Shown here: positions 46,795 to 54,784 of the stretch, piece by piece | How positions within the stretch are numbered: the first letter of the stretch is position 1 | Layout of the letters: each line of letters opens with the position of its first letter | Source of the DNA: Hyphomicrobiaceae bacterium | GTDB lineage: Bacteria; Pseudomonadota; Alphaproteobacteria; Rhizobiales; Methyloligellaceae | Direction of reading: 5' to 3' | Assembly (NCBI GenBank): GCA_028066055.1 | Contig: JALCBY010000003.1 | Location: forward strand, 125,416-189,415 | Length of the DNA stretch: 64,000 bases | Translations under genes and position numbers: made by a program | The notes under the pieces: model-generated | The model's database searches: none | Seen by the model: the letters and a program-made list of their open reading frames with translations, nothing else | What the model was told of the DNA's origin: nothing

Positions 46795-48612
46795 ATGACA
46801 CTGCGAAACATCGCGATCATTGCCCATGTGGATCATGGCAAGACGACCCTGATCGATGTCCTGCTGAAGCAATCCGGCGCGTTTCGCGACAATCAGCGCG
46901 TTCAGGAACGTGCCATGGACTCCAACGACCTGGAGCGCGAGCGCGGCATTACGATTCTCGCAAAGTGTACATCTCTCATGTGGAATAACACCCGCATCAA
47001 CATCGTCGACACGCCGGGTCATGCTGATTTCGGCGGCGAGGTGGAGCGCATTCTCAACATGGTGGATGGCGCGATCGTGCTGGTGGACGCGGCCGAGGGG
47101 CCGATGCCGCAAACGAAATTTGTCGTCTCAAAGGCGTTGAAGGTCGGTCTGAAACCGGTTGTCGCGGTCAACAAGATCGACAAGTCGGACGAGCGCCACG
47201 CGCAGGTTGTCGACGAGGTGTTCGATCTGTTTGCCTCGCTGGGCGCCGACGACGAACAGCTCGATTTTCCGATCCTCTACGGCTCGGCCAAGGAGGGCTG
47301 GATGGCGACGTCACCCGACGGTCCGAAGGATGGCATGGCGCCGCTGTTCGATCTGATCGTATCCCATGTCGCCCCGCCACCGGTTCAGGAGGGTGCATTT
47401 CGTATGCTGGCGACGACGCTGGAAGCTGACCCCTTCCTGGGTCGCATTCTGACCGGACGTATTACCAGCGGCTCGGTCTCTTCGAATACGACCATCAAGG
47501 CGCTGGGCCATGACGGGGCGGAGGTCGAGCGTGGCCGGATCACGAAACTGCTGTCCTTCGACGGGCTCGAACGTGTCGGCATCGAGGAGGCCAAGGCGGG
47601 CGATATCGTCGCCGTCGCCGGGCTGTCCAGTGCAACCGTCTCCGACACGCTCTGCGATCCGGGCGTCATGGCTCCGCTCGACGCACAGCCGGTCGATCCG
47701 CCGACACTCGCCATGACGTTTCGCATCAACGACGGGCCGTTTGCCGGACAGGAAGGTTCAAAGGTCCAGAGCCGGGTGATCCGGGAACGCCTGTTGCGCG
47801 AGGCGGAAGGCAACGTGGCGCTGAGTATCTCCGAGACGGACGACAAGGAGGCGTTCGACGTGGCCGGGCGTGGTGAATTGCAACTCGCCATTCTGATCGA
47901 GACGATGCGGCGCGAAGGGTTCGAGCTGACCGTGTCCCGGCCGCAGGTCGTCATGAAGCGGGACGAGAACGCCGACGCGCTACTCGAACCGTTCGAGGAA
48001 GTCATCATTGATGTCGGCGACGAGTTCTCCGGGGCGGTGGTGAAAAAGCTTACTGAACGCAAGGGCGAGCTGATGCAGATGAAGCCGTCCAGCGGAGATC
48101 GCCAGAACTTGACATTTATCGCTCCGACGCGCGGGCTCATCGGGTATCTTGGCGAACTCCTGACGGACACCCGCGGCACGGCTGTGATGAACCGGGTGTT
48201 TCACGACTATGCGCCTTACAAAGGCCCGATTCCCGGACGGCGCACAGGCGTTCTCATTTCCAATGCGCAAGGCAATGCGGTCGCTTTCGCCCTGTGGAAT
48301 TTGGAAGATCGCGGTCCGTTGATGATTGAGCCGGGGACGCGGGTGTATCAGGGTATGATCGTCGGCGGCCACAGCCGCGGCAACGATCTGGAAGTCAATG
48401 TGCTGAAGGGTAAAAAACTGACAAATATCCGCGCTGCGGGCCGGGACGACGCCGTCGCTCTGACCCCTCCTCTTTCCATGACACTTGAGAAGGCTCTCGC
48501 CTTCATTGAGGATGACGAATTGGTGGAGATCACGCCGGATTCGATCCGCCTGCGCAAGCGTCATCTTGATCCGCACGAACGCAAGCGAGCCGAGCGGCGT
48601 TCCGCCTCGTAA
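46795..48612 (+). CDS. typA: Translational GTPase TypA/BipA
   Basis: A 605-residue ribosome-binding GTPase involved in stress adaptation and 50S assembly. The G domain has [33 protein letters not shown] and NKIDKSD; the EF-G-like domains and the BipA-specific C-terminal domain ([22 protein letters not shown]) follow. ATG at 46795 ([11 protein letters not shown]) matches the family start; the open frame begins earlier. Confidence 0.96.
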   Translation: MTLRNIAIIAHVDHGKTTLIDVLLKQSGAFRDNQRVQERAMDSNDLERERGITILAKCTSLMWNNTRINIVDTPGHADFGGEVERILNMVDGAIVLVDAAEGPMPQTKFVVSKALKVGLKPVVAVNKIDKSDERHAQVVDEVFDLFASLGADDEQLDFPILYGSAKEGWMATSPDGPKDGMAPLFDLIVSHVAPPPVQEGAFRMLATTLEADPFLGRILTGRITSGSVSSNTTIKALGHDGAEVERGRITKLLSFDGLERVGIEEAKAGDIVAVAGLSSATVSDTLCDPGVMAPLDAQPVDPPTLAMTFRINDGPFAGQEGSKVQSRVIRERLLREAEGNVALSISETDDKEAFDVAGRGELQLAILIETMRREGFELTVSRPQVVMKRDENADALLEPFEEVIIDVGDEFSGAVVKKLTERKGELMQMKPSSGDRQNLTFIAPTRGLIGYLGELLTDTRGTAVMNRVFHDYAPYKGPIPGRRTGVLISNAQGNAVAFALWNLEDRGPLMIEPGTRVYQGMIVGGHSRGNDLEVNVLKGKKLTNIRAAGRDDAVALTPPLSMTLEKALAFIEDDELVEITPDSIRLRKRHLDPHERKRAERRSAS

Positions 48613-48655
48613 AGGAATTGCGGGGCCATCCGGTTAGCGGCTAATCTTGAGTATC

Positions 48656-49162
48656 ATGCCGACTGACCTCACATCTGTCCGGACTGCGCGGTCTGAAGAC
48701 GCAGCGGCCATCGCGCGGGTCCATGAACAGGCGTGGCGGCACGCCTATCAGGGAGTCATCCCGCACCTCCCGCTCGCGCAGATGATCGCACGGCGCGGTC
48801 CCGGTTGGTGGCAGAACACACTGGCCAAAGGCATGCCGGCGCTCGTGATCGAGTTTGACGGAGAACTTGCCGGGTATGTGACCCTTGGCCGCAGCCGAAT
48901 GCGCGGCACACCTTACGGCGGCGAGCTGTTCGAGCTCTATGTGCTTCCCGACTATCAGGGTATCGGATTTGGCGGCCGGCTGTTCCGTGCGGCACGCGCC
49001 GAGCTCGAGGTCCGTGGTATCGAAGGACTGTGTGTCTGGGCGCTGGTGGACAACGAGATGGCCTGCGCATTTTATCTGCACCTCGGTGGCCGCCCGATCT
49101 CCGAAGGGGCGGACACGTTTGGCGAGGCAGTTCTCCGCAAGGTTGCATTTGCCTGGAGCTGA
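48656..49162 (+). CDS. GNAT family N-acetyltransferase
   Basis: A 168-residue acetyltransferase: AEAxAxVHEQAWRHAYQGVIPHLPL-type N-terminus, then LYVLPDYQGIGFGGRLFRAARAEL with the acetyl-CoA loop (QGIGFGG), and NEMACAFYLHLGGRPISEG. Substrate unknown. Start ATG 48656 is chosen; a TTG at 48647 is possible. Same strand as typA with a 43-bp gap. Confidence 0.85.
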   Translation: MPTDLTSVRTARSEDAAAIARVHEQAWRHAYQGVIPHLPLAQMIARRGPGWWQNTLAKGMPALVIEFDGELAGYVTLGRSRMRGTPYGGELFELYVLPDYQGIGFGGRLFRAARAELEVRGIEGLCVWALVDNEMACAFYLHLGGRPISEGADTFGEAVLRKVAFAWS

Positions 49163-49701
49163 CCAAAATTTATGCATTCAAAACATTAAATTGCGAGGGC
49201 GCGCGCTTGCGCGACCGGCGTGTTTGGGTAAAGTCTGACCCGCAATTCGCGGCATGCGGGCATTCAGAAAGTCCGTTGCCGCAGGGGAGGAAGCACTGGT
49301 GGTCGAAACCACTGCCGTCGGCTCGTTGCCGAAACCGTCATGGCTGGCTGAACAGGAGATGCCCCGGGCGGCCTGGCGCCTTGAAGGCAACGAGCTTAAG
49401 CGGGGCAGGTCCGACGCTACCCTCCTCCGGATTAGGAAACTGGAAAACGCCGGATCGATGCGGTCTCCGGCGGCGATCAGTTCCCCGCACCTTTGGCGCG
49501 TGAAGAATTGAAGTCACAAGTGAAGTGAAAATCAGGCAAAATATGAAAGGGAGGAAAGAAGAAGAAAGTGCCGTTCCATAGCGTTTGTAGCGAGCGGCGG
49601 GAAAGTATGCTTCTATCACCGCAGACCTGCGTTTGGATCGCGCGAAATCTGCAGATTTGAGTGGGTTTGCATCAGTTTGTGTTGGTATTGGGAGGAACTA
49701 A
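49163..49701. other. 539-bp region between GNAT and TRAP genes
   Basis: Holds the MetE-like remnant (49299-49528). The first 136 bp show nothing. The last 170 bp are AT-richer, with a GAAAGGGAGGAAAGAAGAAG purine run at 49547-49566, and probably carry the TRAP operon promoter. Confidence 0.5.
49299..49528 (+). pseudogene. Remnant of a MetE-family (cobalamin-independent methionine synthase-like) gene
   Basis: From a GTG at 49299 (GGGGAGG 8 nt upstream) the frame reads VVETTAVGSLPKPSWLAEQ and GNELKRGRSDATLLRIRKLENAG. That is the N-terminal pattern of MetE-like proteins (TTVVGSxPxPxWL..., then a run leading to QExAGIDxVSDGE). At about 49452-49454 one base is missing. The expected continuation IDAVSGGDQFPAP appears in the -1 frame and stops at 49526-49528. 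So only about the first 80 codons remain, with a frameshift; the rest of the gene is absent and a TRAP operon follows. Confidence 0.65.
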
Positions 49702-50814
49702 ATGACCGAAACCAAGAAGATGGACCGTCGGTCCTTCATCAAGAAGGCCGGTGTCGGCGCCGGTGTTGCTGCCGCGTCGACTGTGGCGGCGCCTGCCATC
49801 GTGCAGGCAAAGACCGAAATGGTTATCGTTTCCACATGGCCCCGCGATTTTCCGGGCCTTGGCATCAGTGCGCAGCGCGTTGCCAAGCGTATCCCCGAAC
49901 TGACCGACGGCCGGATCAATGTCACTTACTTCGCCTCCGGAGAAAAGGTCGGTGCGTTTGACTCGTTCGACGAAGTCGCCTCCGGCAAGTCGCAGGCCTA
50001 CATCGCTGCCGACTACTACTGGAAGGGCAAGCACCCGGGCTGGGCCTACTTCACCGCCGTTCCGTTCGGCCTCGTCTATTCCGAGATGGACGCCTGGATG
50101 AAGTATGGCGGCGGACAGGATCTGCTCGACGAGATCGGCGCGGAGTTCGGCATCAAGGGCTTTCCGGTTGGTAACACCGGCGTGCAGATGGGCGGCTGGT
50201 TCAACAAGGAAATGGAATCCGCCGACGACTTCAAGGGCCTGAAAATGCGTATTCCGGGCCTCGGCGGCGACGTTCTCGCCAAACTCGGCGCTTCTCCGGT
50301 TTCGTTGCCGGGCAGCCAGATCTATGAAAACCTCGTCTCAGGTGCCGTCGATGCGACGGAGTGGGTCGGACCGTATAACGACTACTTCATGAAATTCTAT
50401 GAAGCAGCCAAATACTACTACTATCCGGGAATGCACGAGCCGGCATCGCAGCTGTGCATGGGCATGAACAAGTCCTGGTGGGAAGGTCTGTCCAAAACCG
50501 ATCAGGCGATCATCGAAGCTGCCTGTAACGAGGAGAATTCCCGTCAGATGGCGGAGACCAACGCCAATAACGGCGCGTTCCTCAACAAGCTGATCACGGA
50601 GCACGGCGTCAAGCTGCGCAAGTTCAACGACGACATCTACGACAGCTTCGGTGAGGCCGCGAAGGAAGTGTTCGACGAAACCCGTCAGCATTCAAAGCTG
50701 GCGGCAAAAATTCACGACAGCTTTGCAAAGGCGCGGGCCGATGTCGGCGCTTGGAACGGTTTGTCGGATACGGCCTATACAATTCAGCGCAACCGCGTGC
50801 TGGAAATCGGCTAG
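49702..50814 (+). CDS. TRAP transporter substrate-binding protein (DctP family), Tat-exported
   Basis: A 370-residue periplasmic binding protein. The N-terminus has a twin-arginine signal (RRSFIKKAGVGAG, cut after VQAKT), so it is exported folded. The mature part has DctP-family segments (DGRINVTYFASGEKVGAF, FKGLKMRIPGLGGDVLAKLGASPVSLPGSQIYENLVSGAVDATEWVGPY). This lineage (TakP-like) often takes 2-keto acids or related carboxylates, so that is the best guess. GGGAGG precedes the ATG. Confidence 0.9.
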   Translation: MTETKKMDRRSFIKKAGVGAGVAAASTVAAPAIVQAKTEMVIVSTWPRDFPGLGISAQRVAKRIPELTDGRINVTYFASGEKVGAFDSFDEVASGKSQAYIAADYYWKGKHPGWAYFTAVPFGLVYSEMDAWMKYGGGQDLLDEIGAEFGIKGFPVGNTGVQMGGWFNKEMESADDFKGLKMRIPGLGGDVLAKLGASPVSLPGSQIYENLVSGAVDATEWVGPYNDYFMKFYEAAKYYYYPGMHEPASQLCMGMNKSWWEGLSKTDQAIIEAACNEENSRQMAETNANNGAFLNKLITEHGVKLRKFNDDIYDSFGEAAKEVFDETRQHSKLAAKIHDSFAKARADVGAWNGLSDTAYTIQRNRVLEIG

Positions 50815-50892
50815 GTTGGCAAAGCCGTAACTGAATTCAGGGACGGGGCGTTGGCGGCCCCGTCCCGATGCCTCGGGGGGGACCTGAAAGTC

Positions 50893-51918
50893 ATGGCCAA
50901 GAAGGCGCGCGCCGCGCGTGGGGCATCTGTTGCCACCGCTCCGGCGCAAGACAGCTCAGTCATTCTGTCACGCTGCTTCGCGTGGAGCGTCATCGCGATC
51001 ATGGTCGCGTTTCTCCTGAACAACTACCTCACGAACTGGCGAGATTGGCCGGGTCCCACGACGTTGTTCCTGGACGCGACCAACGTTGCGCTCGCATCGA
51101 TCCAGGCCGGCATCTACGCCGTGGCGGTTGCTGCCGCCATCGCCTATGTGCTGTCCACGAAACCACGGGAGCTTCGGCCCGACAGCGAACTGATCTTCTC
51201 GATAACCGCATATATCATCCGGGCGTCGTTTTGGACGGTGTTCTTCGTCGGGCTCGCTGACATGGTTGTGTCGTTCCTGCGCGTCGAGGGGCTGCTGCCG
51301 GTGATATTCGGTGACAAACTGGCCGTCGATCTCGGCAAGTCGACCTTCCGCGGGGTCTGGGTGCATTTCCCGATGCTTGCCCTAGGGGTCCTCGTTGCCA
51401 CCTACCACCGCGGGCTCGGATTTCCCTGGCTTGCGTTGCTGGTCGTGTCGGCCGAACTGCTGATCGTACTGACCCGGTTCATCTTTTCCTATGAGCAGGC
51501 ATTCATGGCCGATCTGGTGCGGTTCTGGTATGCGGCGCTGTTTCTCTTCGCGAGTGCATATACCCTTCTTGAAGAGGGGCACGTACGCGTTGACGTGCTC
51601 TATTCGACTTTCACCGGCCGAACCAAAGGTCTCGTCAACGCTTGGGGCAGCGTGCTCCTCGGCATGTCGTTGTGTGCGGTAATCATTTTCTACGGCATGG
51701 ACGGCAAATCGACGGTGATCAACGGGCCGTTGTTGATTTTTGAAACCACGCAGACCGGCTTTGGCATGTATGTCAAATACTGGATGGCCGGCTTTCTCGG
51801 GATTTTCGCCATCACCATGATGCTGCAGTTCTCGGGATACTTCCTTGAGGGTGTTGCGGACTATCGGGACGACCCCGGCAAACGCAAGCTCGAATCTGAA
51901 GGCATTCTGGAGCATTAG
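50893..51918 (+). CDS. TRAP transporter small permease (DctQ), extended
   Basis: A 341-residue membrane protein. The DctQ domain lies in the C-terminal half (about 195-320: LVRFWYAALFLFASAYTLLEEGHVRVDVLYSTF). The N-terminal half adds about 150 residues with four further helices, roughly doubling the usual DctQ length (160-200). ATG at 50893 follows GGGGGG; upstream frame is unsupported. Second gene of the TRAP operon. Confidence 0.85.
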   Translation: MAKKARAARGASVATAPAQDSSVILSRCFAWSVIAIMVAFLLNNYLTNWRDWPGPTTLFLDATNVALASIQAGIYAVAVAAAIAYVLSTKPRELRPDSELIFSITAYIIRASFWTVFFVGLADMVVSFLRVEGLLPVIFGDKLAVDLGKSTFRGVWVHFPMLALGVLVATYHRGLGFPWLALLVVSAELLIVLTRFIFSYEQAFMADLVRFWYAALFLFASAYTLLEEGHVRVDVLYSTFTGRTKGLVNAWGSVLLGMSLCAVIIFYGMDGKSTVINGPLLIFETTQTGFGMYVKYWMAGFLGIFAITMMLQFSGYFLEGVADYRDDPGKRKLESEGILEH

Positions 51919-51933
51919 GCTGGACAGCTCGGC

Positions 51934-54591
51934 ATGGAACTCTTCTTTCTTTTCCTTCTGATTGTTCTCATGGCGGCCGCGTTGGGGTCGGGATTCCCCG
52001 TGGCGTTCGCGCTGCCGGGCTCCGCCATCATCAGTGTTGGACTGGCTGCCTTGAGCGGGTGGTTGGTGACCGGCAGTCCGGATGCTTACTTCGTGCAAGG
52101 CGGTCCGTCGGAATGGCTGAATGCAGGCGTCACGAACTTCCGCGGCGTCTACTGGGAGGTGGAACGCGATACGCTCATAGCGATTCCGCTTTTCGTCTTC
52201 ATGGGAATCATGTTGCAGCGATCCCGGATCGCGGAAGACCTGCTCGTGACCATGGCGCAACTGTTCGGACCGGTTCGAGGCGGTCTTGGCATGTCGGTCG
52301 TGTTCGTCGGCGCGCTGCTCGCCGCGACCACGGGAATTGTCGGCGCAACGGTCGTGGCAATGGGGCTGATCTCGCTGCCCGCCATGCTCCGCAACAATTA
52401 CTCGCATCCCCTTGCGACCGGCACAATCGCGGCATCGGGCACGCTGGGTCAGATCATTCCGCCTTCGATCGTGCTCATCATTCTGGCCGACCAGTTGGCA
52501 AGCGCCACCGACCAGGCGAGCACGGCGCGCAAGGCAATGTACAAGGATTTCACCGGCGAGCTTTCCATGCCGTCGGAGTTCGACGTCTCATCGACAAGCG
52601 CGGGTGAAATGTTTCTGGGCGCCCTCCTCCCCGGCCTGGTGCTGGTTGCGGCCTATATCATTTTCATCGCCGTTCTGGCCTTCCTGCGCCCGAACTCCGC
52701 ACCGGCTGTGCCCTATGACGGAAAATACAACGCGCAGTTCGCGCTCAAGGTGGCAATGGCGCTTGTGCCGCCGCTGGCGCTGATTTTCATCGTCCTCGGA
52801 TCGATCATCACCGGTATCGCCACGGTCAATCAGGCCGGAGCGATCGGTGCGGTTGGTGCGATGATCATGGGCGGGTACCGGTTGCGCGAAGGCCATCCCC
52901 GCGCTTACTGGCCGGCAATTCTCGCATTCGTTTCCGTGGTCGTGATCATCACCACCACCCAGGTCAATCCGATCAATGTGAAGAACATCGCGACTTCCGC
53001 GGATGTCGTCTGGCTCGTTGTCGCCGTGGTTGCGGTGATCGGTCTTCTGGCGGCGCTCGTATGGAGCGGCATCAGAGCCTACAGGATCGACGATACGCTC
53101 CGCGGCGTCATGATCGAGACGGCCAAGACGACATCCCTGGTTTTCATCATTCTTCTGGGTGCGGCAATGCTGACCGCTGCATTCCGGGGCTTTGGCGGTG
53201 AGGAGCTGGTGAAGGATTTTCTGACGGGATTGCCCGGCGGCTTCTGGGGGCAGTTCTTCATCGTCATGGCGGTCATCTTCGTCCTCGGCTTCTTCCTCGA
53301 TTTCATCGAGATTGCCGTGGTGGTGGTTCCGATCGTGGCGCCTATTCTGCTCGCCGACCCGTCCGCCAACGTCACCGCGGTCTGGCTTGGCGTTATGATC
53401 GGTCTGAACATTCAGACCTCGTTCCTCACACCACCCTTCGGCTTTGCGCTTTTCTATCTGCGCGGTGTGGCTCCGGCCGCGGTGAAGACCCTGTCAATGT
53501 ACAAGGGCGTTATCGCATTCATTGTTATGCAGCTGCTGGCGCTCGTGATCGTTGCCTACAATCCGCGGCTGGTGAACTATCTGCCGACGCGGCTGTCCCT
53601 GACCAGCGAAACGGCGCCGCCGCCCCTCAATCCCAAGCTGCAACATTGCGTCGAGCAGTTCGTGTTCAATGAATACAGCGTGCGTGGCGATGAGATCCGC
53701 GCGGCGATTGAAAGAGCCCGCAAACTGGACCTGTCGAGCCTGCCAAAGAAATTGCAGAAGGGCATTGAGGAAAGTTTCGGCGACGCGCAGAAGACGTTTG
53801 AGCTGCGTGAACAGGTCATAACCGCGCAGTCGGCCGTTGATGCGGCCAAACCGGACTATCGCCCCTTACATATGCGGGTCAGGGAAATTCAGTCTTCCAT
53901 CGCACGCGAGAAAGCCGAAAAGCGTGAGCTCGAGACGCTTCTGCGCCAGGTGACGGGCGAGGACGCTGCCGGAAAGAAAGAGGAAATCAAGTCGAAGATC
54001 GCCCTGCTCGACGCCGATATGAAATCACTGGAAGCATCGATTCCGCAACAATGGCCGGAAACGCAAAAGAAATTCACGACACTTCTGAAGGCTGAAAAGA
54101 CGGCCCGGCTAAAATACCGGCGCAATGTGGACAATGCTTATGAGCCCGTGCAGGAAGCTGTCACCATCGTCGCTGCAACCGATAACCTTCTTGAGCTCAA
54201 GCCGAAGATAGAGGCGCTGCGCGATGTCATCGGCTCGAACCCTCCGGATAAGGCCGCGGTAAAGATTGCGGCGGTGCTGCCGGAAATCAGTGGTGTTGCG
54301 GGTGCGCGGTCCATCCGGTCGCAGGTTTCGCGGGTGAGGCGCGCCCTGACAGGACGGACGCCTGACAAGAACAAGGCCTTTGCCGAGCTCGACAAGGCGA
54401 TCAAGAAGCTTAACGAAGAAGCCGCATGGCGTGAACAGGCGGCGAAGACGGTGTTGCCCGATCTTCGCGCATACGAACAGGCGATCTTCGATACCATTGG
54501 ACTGCGCAAACAGCCCAAACTGCCGCCGGAGCAAGCGGTCGAGGTCGCCGGCTGCATGGCCTATCATCGCGACATCTCGCTGCACTTCTGA
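51934..54591 (+). CDS. TRAP transporter large permease (DctM) with long C-terminal extension
   Basis: An 885-residue protein. The DctM domain occupies about 1-550 (FPVAFALPGSAII, IPLFVFMGIMLQRSRIAEDLL, GIVGATVVAMGLISLPAML, GQIIPPSIVLIILADQL), with extra helices near 325-375. From about 555 to 885 follows a soluble, charged, coiled-coil-like region (REIQSSIAREKAEKRELETLLRQV, EEIKSKIALLDADMKSLEASI) not found in ordinary DctM. The channel uses an ion gradient to import the substrate. Confidence 0.88.
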   Translation: MELFFLFLLIVLMAAALGSGFPVAFALPGSAIISVGLAALSGWLVTGSPDAYFVQGGPSEWLNAGVTNFRGVYWEVERDTLIAIPLFVFMGIMLQRSRIAEDLLVTMAQLFGPVRGGLGMSVVFVGALLAATTGIVGATVVAMGLISLPAMLRNNYSHPLATGTIAASGTLGQIIPPSIVLIILADQLASATDQASTARKAMYKDFTGELSMPSEFDVSSTSAGEMFLGALLPGLVLVAAYIIFIAVLAFLRPNSAPAVPYDGKYNAQFALKVAMALVPPLALIFIVLGSIITGIATVNQAGAIGAVGAMIMGGYRLREGHPRAYWPAILAFVSVVVIITTTQVNPINVKNIATSADVVWLVVAVVAVIGLLAALVWSGIRAYRIDDTLRGVMIETAKTTSLVFIILLGAAMLTAAFRGFGGEELVKDFLTGLPGGFWGQFFIVMAVIFVLGFFLDFIEIAVVVVPIVAPILLADPSANVTAVWLGVMIGLNIQTSFLTPPFGFALFYLRGVAPAAVKTLSMYKGVIAFIVMQLLALVIVAYNPRLVNYLPTRLSLTSETAPPPLNPKLQHCVEQFVFNEYSVRGDEIRAAIERARKLDLSSLPKKLQKGIEESFGDAQKTFELREQVITAQSAVDAAKPDYRPLHMRVREIQSSIAREKAEKRELETLLRQVTGEDAAGKKEEIKSKIALLDADMKSLEASIPQQWPETQKKFTTLLKAEKTARLKYRRNVDNAYEPVQEAVTIVAATDNLLELKPKIEALRDVIGSNPPDKAAVKIAAVLPEISGVAGARSIRSQVSRVRRALTGRTPDKNKAFAELDKAIKKLNEEAAWREQAAKTVLPDLRAYEQAIFDTIGLRKQPKLPPEQAVEVAGCMAYHRDISLHF

Positions 54592-54784
54592 CGCTATAAG
54601 TATTTCTGTTATTGGAGTGCCGAAGTATCAAATGAAAATAAGAAAATATTTTAATCAAATTGTATTTTATGTTTATGAAATAGATATATCTCCTGTTTCA
54701 TGAAAACTAATTTACCTTGTTTCCGGTAAGTTAATTCGGAATACGTAGGCTGGCTCCACTGAAATTTTGTTTGGAGCAAGTCGA
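54592..54784. other. AT-rich intergenic region
   Basis: 193 bp that are far more AT-rich than the rest of the window (54620-54720 in particular). Includes the palindrome TTTCATGAAA (54697-54706) and a TTACC/GGTAA pair (54713-54730). It likely contains the promoter of the GGDEF-EAL gene; no gene is seen. Confidence 0.4.

Noticed and set aside
49338..49619. Minus-strand frame opposite the MetE-like remnant
   Set aside because: No domain or ribosome site; the plus-strand pattern explains the open frame.
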